In this document: one piece after another, positions 17,729 to 26,104 of the stretch
Position numbering within the stretch: the stretch's first letter is position 1
Layout of the letters: every line of letters starts with the position of its first letter
DNA from: Colwellia sp. D2M02
GTDB lineage: Bacteria; Pseudomonadota; Gammaproteobacteria; Enterobacterales; Alteromonadaceae
Reading direction: 5' to 3'
Length of the DNA: 40,032 bases
NCBI RefSeq assembly: GCF_018860755.1
Contig: NZ_JAHKPW010000079.1
Location: 1 to 40,032 of the forward strand
Program-made: the position numbers and the translations under genes
The notes under the pieces: generated by a model
Seen by the model: only the letters and a program-made list of their open reading frames with translations
Told to the model about the DNA's origin: nothing
Database searches by the model: none

Positions 17729-18139
17729 GTGACCGTTATCATCGCAACAAAGCAACCGTCTATTAAAGAATTCATTGAGCTAAGAGAAAGCATTGGTTGG
17801 GGTGAAACTTCGCCTCAAATAGCTAAAACGGCAATCAAGAACTCTTTATTTCACGTCACTGCGCGACGTAACAATTTACTTGTAGGCATGGCACGTATTG
17901 TTGGTGATGGCGCTATGTTTTTTTATATACAAGATTTAATTGTCAGCCCCGCTTTTCAAGGTAAAGGCATTGGGCAACTACTCATGAGTAATATCGAAGA
18001 ATACTTAGCAGATGCAGCACCTAGTGGCGCTACCGTAGGCTTACTATCAGCCAAAAGTAAAGAAGACTTTTATACGCATTATGGCTATACAAAACGCACC
18101 GGCTCTTCGTTAGGTTTGGGCATGTGTAAATTTATTTAA
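17729..18139 (+). CDS. GNAT-family N-acetyltransferase
   Basis: This 136-residue protein has the GNAT fold. The acetyl-CoA pyrophosphate loop is QGKGIG (residues 77-82) within VSPAFQGKGIGQLLM, preceded by strands carrying VGMARIVGDG and FFYIQDLIV. The acceptor is unknown. Small stand-alone GNATs of this type act on amino acids, peptides or small molecules. The start codon is GTG (17729) with AAGGA about 12 bases upstream, a slightly long spacing. It lies 43 bp after hemF on the same strand and may be read through from it. No substrate hint comes from the neighbours. Confidence 0.82.
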   Translation: MTVIIATKQPSIKEFIELRESIGWGETSPQIAKTAIKNSLFHVTARRNNLLVGMARIVGDGAMFFYIQDLIVSPAFQGKGIGQLLMSNIEEYLADAAPSGATVGLLSAKSKEDFYTHYGYTKRTGSSLGLGMCKFI

Positions 18140-18236
18140 ATACGAACAAGCCCACGAGTAAACATAACTATGGTGTTATTTTACATATGGCTCAAAAAGG
18201 GTGAGCACTTTATATAACAAAGGAGTGAATAATAAA

Positions 18237-18545
18237 ATGGAGTCTAGATGTGGAAAAATCTTATGTGCCTGCTCAGCCTTGGTTCACTTCTTTGCCTTTT
18301 TAGGTGTTTTTTATCACGGTCAACTTTACCAAAAGATTTCTGTAGCTCCCGGTGAACCGTATGGGTTAGGCGATATAATCAGCTTATTTTTTGCTTTTAT
18401 TATCATGGCGATTTGGAGTTTATCTTTCGTTTTGACCATTGTGTTATCAGCAATAAACTTCAAAAAAAATTCACTGTTCTCGCTAAAGGTTTTACTGTTC
18501 TCAACCGTTGCACCATTAGGTTACTTTTTTTATACAAGTATGTAA
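18237..18545 (+). CDS. Small membrane protein of unknown function
   Basis: This 102-residue protein has three hydrophobic segments (about 8-25, 48-74 and 83-98) separated by short polar loops. I do not recognise a family. ATG at 18237 is chosen because AAGGAG (18220-18225) lies upstream. An earlier in-frame start at 18201 would run through the ribosome-binding site. It stands alone between the GNAT gene and the DUF3012 lipoprotein gene on the same strand. Confidence 0.55.
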   Translation: MESRCGKILCACSALVHFFAFLGVFYHGQLYQKISVAPGEPYGLGDIISLFFAFIIMAIWSLSFVLTIVLSAINFKKNSLFSLKVLLFSTVAPLGYFFYTSM

Positions 18546-18668
18546 TTCTCTTCAAAGTACTTAACTTACTGACAAATTATTTATCGCTCTTTGGCATAAT
18601 TTTACTCGCTCCTCCCTTAAGTTACGGTTATTATTTAGTTTATTTTATCAATCAACTTTGGAGTAACA

Positions 18669-18827
18669 ATGAAAAAGCTTATTAGTGTTTTATTTATCGG
18701 CGCAATGATTACTGGCTGTGCACCTAAAATAGGTAGTGAAGAATGGTGTACTAGCATGAAAGAAAAAGATAAAGGTGACTGGACTGCCACTGAAGCAAAA
18801 GACTTCACTAAACACTGTGTTTTTTAA
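18669..18827 (+). CDS. DUF3012 small lipoprotein
   Basis: This 52-residue lipoprotein begins MKKLISVLFIGAMITGCAPK, with the lipobox cysteine at position 17. The mature part matches the DUF3012 pattern: (I/V)GSEEWC, then MKEKDKGDW, T.EAKDF and a final HC. Three cysteines (17, 27, 50) are present; the last two could form a disulfide once the protein is exported. Function is unknown in the family. GGAG lies five bases before the ATG, and a strong terminator follows 18 bp after the stop, so it is a genuine, well-delimited small gene. Confidence 0.88.
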   Translation: MKKLISVLFIGAMITGCAPKIGSEEWCTSMKEKDKGDWTATEAKDFTKHCVF

Positions 18828-18844
18828 GTTTACTTAAAAATAAA

Positions 18845-18875
18845 CGGGGAAAATAAAGTTTCCCCGCTGTTTTTT
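18845..18875 (+). terminator. Intrinsic terminator after the DUF3012 lipoprotein
   Basis: CGGGGAAA (18845-18852) pairs with TTTCCCCG (18859-18866), with a 6-nt loop, and is followed by CTG and six T. Confidence 0.9.
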
Positions 18876-18945
18876 AAATCATACCAATAGCTCTATCTAA
18901 AACAATCACGACATAAAGTGATCTCGATAAAAATTAAGGACGATT

Positions 18946-19482
18946 GTGAGTTTAATTAAGAACTTTCAGATGCTAGCGCGCTATAATCAACGCATTAATA
19001 ATCAATTATTAACTTGTTGCTTAACACTCTCAAACGCGCAACTAACAGCTAATACCAACAGTTTTTTCCCGACGATAATTAGCTACTGGAACCACCTCTT
19101 ATTTGGTGATTTAATTTTGTTAGGCCGATTAGCCAAGAATAATATTGCTAATATTTCAATAGACGATTTTTCTAAGTTCCCTACACCTAAATCACCACAA
19201 GATATTTATTTTAATAATCTAGCTGACATTGCCCAATTAAGAGAGCAATTAGATAGGCTTATCATACAATATTGCCAACAGTTAACCGATGAAGAGTGCC
19301 GACAATCAATTAATTACCAAACAACAGAAGGTCAACCTATGACTAAGGTCGTCGCTGATGTTACCCAACACATTTTTAACCATCAAACTCATCATAGAGG
19401 TCAATTAACCTGTATTTTAAGCCAATTTAATGTAGATTATGGCTCGATGGATTTACCCGTTATTGTGCCAGAAGGCAGTTAA
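18946..19482 (+). CDS. DinB/YfiT-superfamily putative metal-binding protein
   Basis: This 178-residue, mostly helical protein resembles the DinB four-helix bundle family. It carries the histidines expected to bind a divalent metal: H50 in YWNHLLFGD, and H142/H146/H150 in HIFNHQTHHRGQ. The N-terminal MLARYNQRINNQLL motif is also typical. DinB proteins include thiol-dependent transferases, but most lack a known reaction. The start codon is GTG at 18946, with AAGGA five bases upstream. It is followed 52 bp later by the BI-1-like gene and may be in the same transcript. Confidence 0.8.
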   Translation: MSLIKNFQMLARYNQRINNQLLTCCLTLSNAQLTANTNSFFPTIISYWNHLLFGDLILLGRLAKNNIANISIDDFSKFPTPKSPQDIYFNNLADIAQLREQLDRLIIQYCQQLTDEECRQSINYQTTEGQPMTKVVADVTQHIFNHQTHHRGQLTCILSQFNVDYGSMDLPVIVPEGS

Positions 19483-19534
19483 TAACCGTATGTTTAAACT
19501 AACGAATTATTATTTCAACTTATAAGGATATACC

Positions 19535-20191
19535 GTGGAAGTTAGCGTATTTAATAGAACCGAAACTAACGACAAAATAATTAGTGCTTCATTATATAAT
19601 TTAGTCATTGGCTTAACATTATTATGGGGTTTTGCCGTTAATTATTTAATGGTGGTTAATATTTCTGCTGAGTCTATTGGCAGCATTAACCCTATCATCT
19701 TTTTCATTGGTTATATCGCTTCATGCTTTTTTGGCATTTACCTTTTTAGTAAATCAGACAAGCCTATTGTCAGCTTTATAGGTTATAACTTCGTTGTGGT
19801 TCCTTTTGGGTTAATTATTAATTTAGTCGTTAGCCAATACGATCCAACCATTGTACAAGAGGCGATCAGAGTAACTGGTTCAGTTACTTTTGTGATGATG
19901 CTATTAGGCTCTATGTACCCTGCTTTTTTCCAAAAAATAATTGGCGGCCTAACCATAGCGCTCATTTGTGTCATTATTGTTGAGTTAATTGAAGTATTTA
20001 TTTTTAAGACGCATCACGGTATTTTAGACTGGATAGTGGCACTTATTTTTTGTGGTTATATTGGTTATGATTGGGCTCGTGCTAATGCGATCCCAAAAAC
20101 CTATGATAATGCTATAGATAGCGCAGCAGCATTGTATATGGATATCATTAACTTATTCTTACGTATTCTGCGCATTCTAGGTAGAAAGTAA
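19535..20191 (+). CDS. Bax inhibitor-1 / YccA-family membrane protein
   Basis: This 218-residue protein has about seven transmembrane segments. The C-terminal signature reads GYIGYDWARANAIPKTYDN, then AAALYMDIINLFLRILRI. This matches the BI-1/YccA/YbhL family, where the Asp-rich end is involved in ion leak in some members. Bacterial function is not well defined; YccA itself interacts with the FtsH protease. The start codon is GTG (19535), with AAGGA six bases upstream. The HPP-family gene begins 46 bp downstream, so the two are probably co-transcribed. Confidence 0.85.
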   Translation: MEVSVFNRTETNDKIISASLYNLVIGLTLLWGFAVNYLMVVNISAESIGSINPIIFFIGYIASCFFGIYLFSKSDKPIVSFIGYNFVVVPFGLIINLVVSQYDPTIVQEAIRVTGSVTFVMMLLGSMYPAFFQKIIGGLTIALICVIIVELIEVFIFKTHHGILDWIVALIFCGYIGYDWARANAIPKTYDNAIDSAAALYMDIINLFLRILRILGRK

Positions 20192-20237
20192 GTAGGTAAT
20201 ATCAACATTCTATAAAGTAATCGGTCATATCGAAAAC

Positions 20238-20789
20238 ATGCTAAAAACAATCATTTCTAGAACAAGAGGTGGTGAGCAAAGTCCACCACGCAAACCTTTT
20301 TCAAAAATAGCTTGGTCTTGGTTAGGTGCTTTTATTGGCATTTACTTAGTATCTATTATCAGTCAAATCACTGAAGTTGATCTTTTAAAAAGTATGTTTT
20401 TGGTGGGCTCATTTGGCGCATCTGCTGTATTGATTTATGGTGCGCCTCAGGCAGAGTTTTCTCAACCTAGAAACCTGCTTGGAGGACATATTATATCGGC
20501 GATCATTGGTGTGACGATACAAAAGTACCTCGCCTTAGATATTACTTTATTGGGTGCACTCGCGGTGTCATTATCTATTGTAGCAATGCACTTTACCCGC
20601 ACACTACATCCACCTGGCGGCGCAACAGCGTTAATTGCCGTGATAGGAAGTGCTGAGGTACATAGTACTGGCTACTACTTTGTTTTAACTCCTATTGCCA
20701 TTGGCGCAGTAATATTGCTACTAATTGCCTTGGTTGTTAACAACTTATCAAGTAACCCACTGCGACACTATCCAAAGTATTGGTTATAG
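20238..20789 (+). CDS. HPP-family integral membrane protein
   Basis: This 183-residue protein has four or five transmembrane segments and contains the family signature HPPGGATALIAV starting at residue 124. Some cyanobacterial and plant HPP proteins transport nitrite, but bacterial members are largely uncharacterised, so I do not assign a substrate. The start is ATG (20238); the ribosome-binding site is weak (GAAAA only). It follows the BI-1-like gene by 46 bp. The convergent arfA gene and its hairpin follow downstream. Confidence 0.87.
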   Translation: MLKTIISRTRGGEQSPPRKPFSKIAWSWLGAFIGIYLVSIISQITEVDLLKSMFLVGSFGASAVLIYGAPQAEFSQPRNLLGGHIISAIIGVTIQKYLALDITLLGALAVSLSIVAMHFTRTLHPPGGATALIAVIGSAEVHSTGYYFVLTPIAIGAVILLLIALVVNNLSSNPLRHYPKYWL

Positions 20790-20848
20790 CATTAAAGCGA
20801 TAACTTTACATTTGGCGTTATAAGATTGAATCACAGCAAGTTAAGTAA

Positions 20849-20893
20849 AGTCTTATTTAATGGTAACTTCTTAAGCAACCATTAAATAAGACT
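20849..20893 (-). terminator. Hairpin spanning the arfA stop codon (nonstop-type control element)
   Basis: The perfect 16-bp inverted repeat AGTCTTATTTAATGGT (20849-20864 on the plus strand) / ACCATTAAATAAGACT (20878-20893) encloses a 13-nt loop that contains the arfA stop codon (20871-20873). The arm inside the gene covers codons 68-73. A moderately U-rich tract follows on the minus strand. Cleavage of the stem by RNase III, or termination at it, would leave arfA mRNA without its stop codon. This is the mode of control known for E. coli arfA. Confidence 0.75.
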
Positions 20894-21095
20894 CTCGTCT
20901 TAAATTTTTAGCTTTACGTTGATATACGCCTTTACCTTTTTTCGCCTTCACAACTTGCATTTTATACACTTTAGAAGTGACTAATGCTTTTAAAAAGCTA
21001 TCTTTGATCACGCCTCGACCTAAGTCATTGCTGCTTTTGCTTTCAGCCTTTACTGTTAATTCAGTTTTAGCTTGTTGTTTTTTTCGTTTACTCAT
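20871..21095 (-). CDS. arfA: Alternative ribosome-rescue factor A
   Basis: This 74-residue protein has the ArfA core at about residues 26-65: GRGVIKD, then FLKALVTS, then VVKAKKGKGVYQRK. This matches the E. coli pattern GQIKD...ALL...V.KNKKGKGSY.RK. ArfA recruits RF2 to ribosomes stalled on mRNAs without a stop codon, as backup for tmRNA. A Lys-rich N-terminal extension (1-24) precedes the core. The gene has AAGGAA upstream of its ATG. Its 3' end is folded into a strong hairpin with the stop codon in the loop, the expected tmRNA-sensing design. Its leader contains six 12-bp tandem repeats. Confidence 0.88.
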   Translation of the reverse strand: MSKRKKQQAKTELTVKAESKSSNDLGRGVIKDSFLKALVTSKVYKMQVVKAKKGKGVYQRKAKNLRRESYLMVA

Positions 21096-21503
21096 TGAAC
21101 TTCCTTACTTTATTACTTAGTTTATTGCTTAGTTTATTGCTTAGTTTATTGCTTAGTTTATTGCTTAGTTTATTGCTTAGTTTATAACTAAATTAATACG
21201 AATACGCGCTAACTAGTCAGCTTATATTCAAGCTAATCAAGCATGATAAAAAGCTAAGCTGGGATAATAGTATAAAAATAAACCACCCATACTAGTTGCG
21301 CGGCAGATTATATGATTATGTGAGCGCTGTCATTAATTATTATTCGTTCTTATAAAAATAATTATTCCATGACAATATTGTTAAATACTCATCAAAGATC
21401 AACATTGATGCGCCACCTTGTGCAAATATCATCAAAGGCTATTTTTATACTTTTTCAGCAGGTAAACTAGCTTAATTAAACATAGAAGGAAGAGCATTAC
21501 ACA
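21096..21503. other. 408-bp divergent intergenic region between arfA and the hydrolase gene
   Basis: It holds the arfA Shine-Dalgarno sequence and the 12-bp tandem repeat (21109-21180). The rest is AT-rich sequence with no open frame of note and no RNA gene that I can identify. Promoters for both flanking genes must lie here, but I cannot place them with confidence. Confidence 0.5.
21109..21180. repeat. Six-copy 12-bp tandem repeat in the arfA leader
   Basis: One variant unit (TTTATTACTTAG, 21109-21120) is followed by five exact copies of TTTATTGCTTAG (21121-21180). Read toward arfA, the unit is CTAAGCAATAAA. The array ends 13 bp before the arfA ATG and directly abuts its ribosome-binding site. 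Confidence 0.95.
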
Positions 21504-22241
21504 ATGATTATCCAACAAGAAAGTGTAGATATTGAAACACCCACAGGCACTATGCGTACTTATGTATATCGTCCACAAGCCAGTGGTGTTTATCCTAGCA
21601 TTATTTTTTATTCAGAAATATTTCAACAAACAGCCCCAATAGCCAGAACCGCAGCAACAATGGCTGGTCATGGTTTTGTCGTACTTGTACCTGAGGTTTT
21701 TCATGAGCTTAACCCTATTGGCACTGTATTGGGTTATGATGATGAAGGTAAAGACAAAGGCAACCAAGATAAGTGGACTAAACCTTTAGAAGATCACGAC
21801 AGCGATACGCAAGCTCTGATTAACTTTACTGCCTCACAAGACTATTGCAGTGATAAAGTTGGCGCTATGGGAGTGTGTATTGGCGGTCACTTAGCTTATC
21901 GCGCAGCACTTAATAGTGGCATTATTGCAGCTTCTTGTTTATACGCCACCGATATTCATTCTAATACGCTACCATGCGCACAAGGTAATGATTCATTCAC
22001 GCGTACTCAAGATATTAAAGCTGAGCTACAGATGATTTGGGGTAAGCAAGACCCACATATTCCTGATGAGGGGCGTATGGCTATTCATCAAAATTTACTC
22101 GCCTCAGGTAATGTATTTTCTTGGCATGAATTTAATGCCTCACATGCTTTTATGCGCGATGAAGGTGAGCGTTACGATCCTCAATTAGCTTTAAGAGTGT
22201 ATGGCATGGCCGTTGAACTATTTACTCGCACATTAAAATAG
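21504..22241 (+). CDS. Dienelactone hydrolase family protein
   Basis: This 245-residue alpha/beta hydrolase is of the dienelactone hydrolase type. The nucleophile elbow is GVCIGG with Cys125. The other triad residues are probably Asp183 (WGKQDPH) and His214 (NASHAFMRD). The cysteine nucleophile is characteristic of this family. The true substrate is unknown, since chlorocatechol-pathway neighbours are absent. It is a single-gene unit, closed by a bidirectional terminator shared with rplS. A purine-rich AAGGAAGAG precedes the ATG by about ten bases. Confidence 0.88.
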   Translation: MIIQQESVDIETPTGTMRTYVYRPQASGVYPSIIFYSEIFQQTAPIARTAATMAGHGFVVLVPEVFHELNPIGTVLGYDDEGKDKGNQDKWTKPLEDHDSDTQALINFTASQDYCSDKVGAMGVCIGGHLAYRAALNSGIIAASCLYATDIHSNTLPCAQGNDSFTRTQDIKAELQMIWGKQDPHIPDEGRMAIHQNLLASGNVFSWHEFNASHAFMRDEGERYDPQLALRVYGMAVELFTRTLK

Positions 22242-22275
22242 TTAAGCACATACATATTATCAAGTACTTTAAAAC

Positions 22276-22312
22276 AAAAAGGCTTGAGCAATAAATTGCT
22301 CAAGCCTTTTTT
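22276..22312. terminator. Bidirectional terminator between the hydrolase gene and rplS
   Basis: GGCTTGAGCAAT (22281-22292) pairs with ATTGCTCAAGCC (22295-22306). It is flanked by five A on the left and six T on the right, so it can end transcription in both directions. Confidence 0.92.
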
Positions 22313-22349
22313 CAAACTTTCTTTACAGAAAATCGCCTTAAAGATATTA

Positions 22350-22703
22350 CTATCTTTTAGCCAATTTCTCTTTGATACGTGCAGATTTACCTGAACGCTC
22401 ACGAAGGTAGTAAAGTTTAGCTTGACGAACATCACCACGACGTTTAACTTCAATTGAGTCAACAATTGGGCTATGTGTCTGGAATACACGTTCTACACCA
22501 ACGCCGTTCGAGATTTTACGAACAGTGAAAGCAGAATGTAAGCCGCGGTTTTTAACAGCAATAACAACACCTTCAAACGCTTGAAGACGTGATTTATCAC
22601 CTTCAGTAACTTTTACTTGAACTACAACAGTGTCGCCCGGAGCGTATGCTGGTAGGTCTTTTTTCATTTGCTCTTGCTCGAGCATTTCAATAATTTTACT
22701 CAT
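22350..22703 (-). CDS. rplS: 50S ribosomal protein L19
   Basis: This 117-residue protein matches L19 along its length: [15 protein letters not shown], the FEGVVIA segment, [13 protein letters not shown] and [27 protein letters not shown]. It sits at the 30S-50S interface. It is the last gene of the rpsP-rimM-trmD-rplS operon, 34 bp after trmD, with AAGG close to the ATG. The operon ends at the bidirectional terminator downstream. Confidence 0.99.
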   Translation of the reverse strand: MSKIIEMLEQEQMKKDLPAYAPGDTVVVQVKVTEGDKSRLQAFEGVVIAVKNRGLHSAFTVRKISNGVGVERVFQTHSPIVDSIEVKRRGDVRQAKLYYLRERSGKSARIKEKLAKR

Positions 22704-22737
22704 AATACCTTCTTCCTAGTGTGCACAGTCAAAGTGG

Positions 22738-23535
22738 TTACTTGGCTTGCTTTTTAATTAAAGCGAGCGTTTTTTCCTGCTCAGCTGTCAGAGCTAGGTT
22801 AGTTAATAATTCTGGTCTTCTGGTCCATGTTCTACGCAAAGATTGCTCTTGGCGCCATAGGCGTATATGTTCGTGATTTCCGCTTAATAGCACACTCGGT
22901 ACTGACATTTCTTCCCCGTTAGAGGCTGTTAGTACTTCTGGCCTAGTGTAATGAGGACAATCAAGTAAACCATTAGAGAAAGAGTCTTGCTCTGCTGATT
23001 CGCTATGCCCCAATACGCCCGGCACTAATCGTGCTACGGCATCTATTACATTCATCGCAGGGAGTTCACCACCACTTAAAATGTAATCGCCAACCGACCA
23101 TTCTTCATCAATATCTGATGCGATAAGTCGCTCGTCTATGCCTTCATATCGTCCAGCAATAAATACCAGTCGATCATGTTGCGCTAATTCACTCACACCC
23201 GCTTGGTCCAACTTTCGTCCCTGCGGCGACAAATAAATTACTTTAGCCTTGCCACCATCACTCTCTAACGCGGTTCGCGCAGCAGTAATAGCGTCTCGAA
23301 GTGGCTGTACCATCATCAACATACCTGGACCACCGCCGTAAGGGCGATCATCAACAGTGCGATGTCGATCATGGGTAAAATCTCGTGGGTTCCATTTCTG
23401 AAACTCAATAAGACCACGACGAATTGCTCGGCCTGTCACCCCATACTCGGTAATAGCATCAAACATTTCAGGAAAAAGGCTTATCACCCCAATCCGTATT
23501 TTGCACTCTGTGGTGCAAGGTTTAGTGCTAGTCAC
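22738..23535 (-). CDS. trmD: tRNA (guanine-37-N1)-methyltransferase
   Basis: This 265-residue protein has the trefoil-knot SAM-binding motifs of Trm[14 protein letters not shown], the [14 protein letters not shown] segment, and [16 protein letters not shown], followed by [12 protein letters not shown]. It methylates G37 of tRNAs reading CNN codons and prevents +1 frameshifting. The start is GTG at 23535, 3 bp after the rimM stop. This adds about ten residues before the usual [11 protein letters not shown] start, but no closer initiation codon exists. It is the third gene of the ribosomal operon. Confidence 0.98.
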   Translation of the reverse strand: MTSTKPCTTECKIRIGVISLFPEMFDAITEYGVTGRAIRRGLIEFQKWNPRDFTHDRHRTVDDRPYGGGPGMLMMVQPLRDAITAARTALESDGGKAKVIYLSPQGRKLDQAGVSELAQHDRLVFIAGRYEGIDERLIASDIDEEWSVGDYILSGGELPAMNVIDAVARLVPGVLGHSESAEQDSFSNGLLDCPHYTRPEVLTASNGEEMSVPSVLLSGNHEHIRLWRQEQSLRRTWTRRPELLTNLALTAEQEKTLALIKKQAK

Positions 23536-23538
23536 AAG

Positions 23539-24066
23539 TTAGAAACCTGGGTCCCAGTCAACACAAATTTGTTTATTTTCAGCGCTAACCGACTGAACAA
23601 CTTGTTCTAAAAGATACGGGATTAATCGCTCTTTTTGACCAAAGCCGTCATTTAAGTTAGCTTTTACAACCAGTACATCGTTAGCGCCAGTTTCCATCAT
23701 CTCGGTTACTACACCAAGGTCGTAACCTTGACTCGTCACCACAGACATACCTATTAGATCACGCCAATAAAAATCACCCTCAGGTAATTCAGGTAACGCG
23801 AGTTCATTAATGAAGATCTCTGAACCGACTAAAGCTTGCGCTATGTCGCGATCATCGATGCCCTGAACTTTAACTATTAGGCCTTTGTTATGCTTGCGCC
23901 AATCAGTAATTTTTACTGTTTGTATGTTATTCCCTAATTTTAATGACCAAGGGAAATAGTCAAGTATGGCATCGGGATCATCAGTGAACGAATGAATTTT
24001 CAACCAACCTTTGATGCCATAAACAGCGCCTACTTTACCTAAGGTTATTTCTTTTTCTTTACTCAC
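23539..24066 (-). CDS. rimM: Ribosome maturation factor RimM
   Basis: This 175-residue protein has an N-terminal RimM beta-barrel (about 8-90, with GKVGAVYGIKGWLKIHSF) and a C-terminal PRC-barrel (about 98-172, with DFYWRDLIGMSVV and LIPYLL). It binds S19 and helps mature the 30S head. The start is GTG at 24066, with GGAG six bases upstream. It is 27 bp after rpsP and 3 bp before trmD. Confidence 0.98.
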   Translation of the reverse strand: MSKEKEITLGKVGAVYGIKGWLKIHSFTDDPDAILDYFPWSLKLGNNIQTVKITDWRKHNKGLIVKVQGIDDRDIAQALVGSEIFINELALPELPEGDFYWRDLIGMSVVTSQGYDLGVVTEMMETGANDVLVVKANLNDGFGQKERLIPYLLEQVVQSVSAENKQICVDWDPGF

Positions 24067-24093
24067 TACTAACTCCTACTACCTACTAAGCAA

Positions 24094-24342
24094 TTAAGCC
24101 GCAGCGTTTGCGTCTTTGATTAACTTAGCCACACGATCAGATACAGCAGCACCTTGACCAACCCAATGGTTGACACGGTCTAAGTCTAAGCGTAATTTTT
24201 CAGCTTGACCTTGTGCTGTAGGGTTGAAGAAACCAACTTTCTCGATGAAACGACCATCGCGAGAGTTACGGCTATCTGCAACAACAACCTGATAGAATGG
24301 ACGCTTTTTAGCGCCACCACGAGCTAAACGAATGGTAACCAT
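24094..24342 (-). CDS. rpsP: 30S ribosomal protein S16
   Basis: This 82-residue protein has the S16 pattern [17 protein letters not shown], then [15 protein letters not shown] and VGFFNPTA. The start at 24342 has GAGG five bases upstream and gives the normal S16 N-terminus. The open frame could extend to 24387 but nothing supports it. It is the first gene of the operon. The usual upstream neighbour ffh is about 9.9 kb away here. Confidence 0.99.
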   Translation of the reverse strand: MVTIRLARGGAKKRPFYQVVVADSRNSRDGRFIEKVGFFNPTAQGQAEKLRLDLDRVNHWVGQGAAVSDRVAKLIKDANAAA

Positions 24343-24488
24343 ATCGTCCTCTATTATGTTAAGTGTTAAAACGGATTTTCCAGACACTTCCTGCCAACAA
24401 GCGACAGAAAAGCTCGCGTATTTTACGCTTTTAGAATGTTTTTACAAGGGGTATTTGCTTTATTGGTAAAGTATCTGCTTAAAAAGTA

Positions 24489-26096
24489 TTAGTGACTAGG
24501 CGGTAAAACACCTTTTTGAAGTAGTAATGCAAACTCTTCTGCACTCACTGCACGACTAAAGTAAAACCCTTGAGCCGAGTCCGTTAGTGTTGTGCGAATA
24601 AATTCATACTGCTCTTTAGTTTCAATTCCTTCTGCGGTAATTTTTAGTCCTAAATTATTCGCTAACGTAACAATAGCGTTAGTAACGATAGTATCTTCAC
24701 GGTTATGTGGAATACGTTGAATAAAGCTTCTATCAATTTTAATACGGCTTAATTGTAATTTACGTAAATAACTCATTGAAGAGTAACCTTTACCAAAGTC
24801 ATCCAACGCAATTACAACACCTAATCCCGACAAGTACTCAAGCTGCTGAATAGATAATTCTGGGTCTTTCTTAATAGCAGTCTCTGTTAACTCTAACCCT
24901 AAATACTTGGCCTCTAAGTTAGTTACGGCTAACGTACGTTCAACTAACTTAGCAAAGCCGCGTAAACTTAACTCCTTAGCGGAAATATTCACCGAAACTG
25001 TAATAGTGGTATACCCCAAGTCTTGCCAGCGCTTATTTTGTTTACATACTTCAAATAATACCCATTCACCAATGCTGGTAATAATGCCTATTTCTTCCGC
25101 AATAGGGATAAAAACACTGGGCTCAATATTACCTAACTTAAAGCTATTCCAACGTAACAAGGCTTCTGCCCCTTTAATAGCTCCTGTTGTCACATTAACC
25201 ACAGGTTGAAAATATAAAGTAAATTCATTACGCGCTATTGCTTTACGCAACTGCCTCGCTATTTTTTGCTTTTGCTCAGATTCTTTATTTAAGGCAACAG
25301 AAAAAAACTTAAAGGTATTTTTACCCGAGTGCTTTGCATAGTACATCGCCGTATCAGCATTTTTCATTAACTGCTGGGAGCTTTCGCCATCATTAGGGAA
25401 AATAGCAATACCAACACTAATACCGACATAAGCTTCTTGTTTTTGAATAATAAAAGGTTGCGATATTTTATCAATAAGCCGCTCTGCAAGAGCACTTATA
25501 TCGCTAATAGAAAAGACTGACTCAAGAATAATAACAAACTCATCCCCGGCGATACGCGCTAAAGTATCACCTGTTCTCAACTCATTAGATAAGCGCTCTG
25601 AGGCCTGCTTTAATAACTCATCGCCACCATCATGCCCTAAACTATCATTGACCTTTTTAAAGTCATCAAGATCAATAAACATCACTACGGCCATAGTATT
25701 ACCACGCGTAGCATGGGCTAACGTATGTTCTAAACGATTTAAGCATAAACCTCGATTAGGCAAGCCTGTTAAGCCATCATAAAAAGCCAATCGCTTGATT
25801 TCTTCTTCTACTAGCATTCTTCGTTGCATCTCAGCACGTAAATAACTAGCGTTTCGAGTGATAATAGCAATGAGTGCAACTGCCGATATCATTAGCAATG
25901 TAAAGAACTCGTCTAGCTCCCATTCTTCATATTTTCGTGACAATTCAACTAACTGCTCAAAAGCATCGTAAGCTTGAGCAAACCAAAAAAGAATACCAGC
26001 AATAAAGACAATAGAGACAACTTCAATGATAAAGCGATGCTTCTCGATTACCGTGGTACACTTTTTCGTTAGGTGCTTTATAGTCTTAATCAACAA
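24489..26096 (-). CDS. Membrane GGDEF-EAL protein (c-di-GMP turnover)
   Basis: This 535-residue protein has two N-terminal membrane segments (about 22-42 and 64-82) with a short loop between them. A GGDEF domain follows, with active-site sequence AGDEF (183-187) and an intact inhibitory RxxD site (RTGD, 174-177). The EAL domain has EALLRW (311-316), the LELTET segment, DDFGKGYSS (432-440) and a late EGIET, so phosphodiesterase activity looks intact. The first Gly of GGDEF is Ala, so cyclase activity is uncertain. The start is TTG (26096), with AAGG seven bases upstream. It follows the outer-membrane protein gene by 8 bp and is probably translated with it, an unusual pairing. Confidence 0.93.
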   Translation of the reverse strand: MLIKTIKHLTKKCTTVIEKHRFIIEVVSIVFIAGILFWFAQAYDAFEQLVELSRKYEEWELDEFFTLLMISAVALIAIITRNASYLRAEMQRRMLVEEEIKRLAFYDGLTGLPNRGLCLNRLEHTLAHATRGNTMAVVMFIDLDDFKKVNDSLGHDGGDELLKQASERLSNELRTGDTLARIAGDEFVIILESVFSISDISALAERLIDKISQPFIIQKQEAYVGISVGIAIFPNDGESSQQLMKNADTAMYYAKHSGKNTFKFFSVALNKESEQKQKIARQLRKAIARNEFTLYFQPVVNVTTGAIKGAEALLRWNSFKLGNIEPSVFIPIAEEIGIITSIGEWVLFEVCKQNKRWQDLGYTTITVSVNISAKELSLRGFAKLVERTLAVTNLEAKYLGLELTETAIKKDPELSIQQLEYLSGLGVVIALDDFGKGYSSMSYLRKLQLSRIKIDRSFIQRIPHNREDTIVTNAIVTLANNLGLKITAEGIETKEQYEFIRTTLTDSAQGFYFSRAVSAEEFALLLQKGVLPPSH

Positions 26097-26104
26097 AATT
26101 AGCC

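Noticed and set aside
21109-21180. Transposon end or CRISPR repeat
   Set aside because: A 12-bp head-to-tail array without spacers is a simple tandem repeat.
22181-22489. Minus-strand open frame of 102 codons overlapping rplS and the hydrolase gene end
   Set aside because: It crosses the bidirectional terminator and overlaps the unquestionable rplS gene in another frame, with no recognisable motifs.
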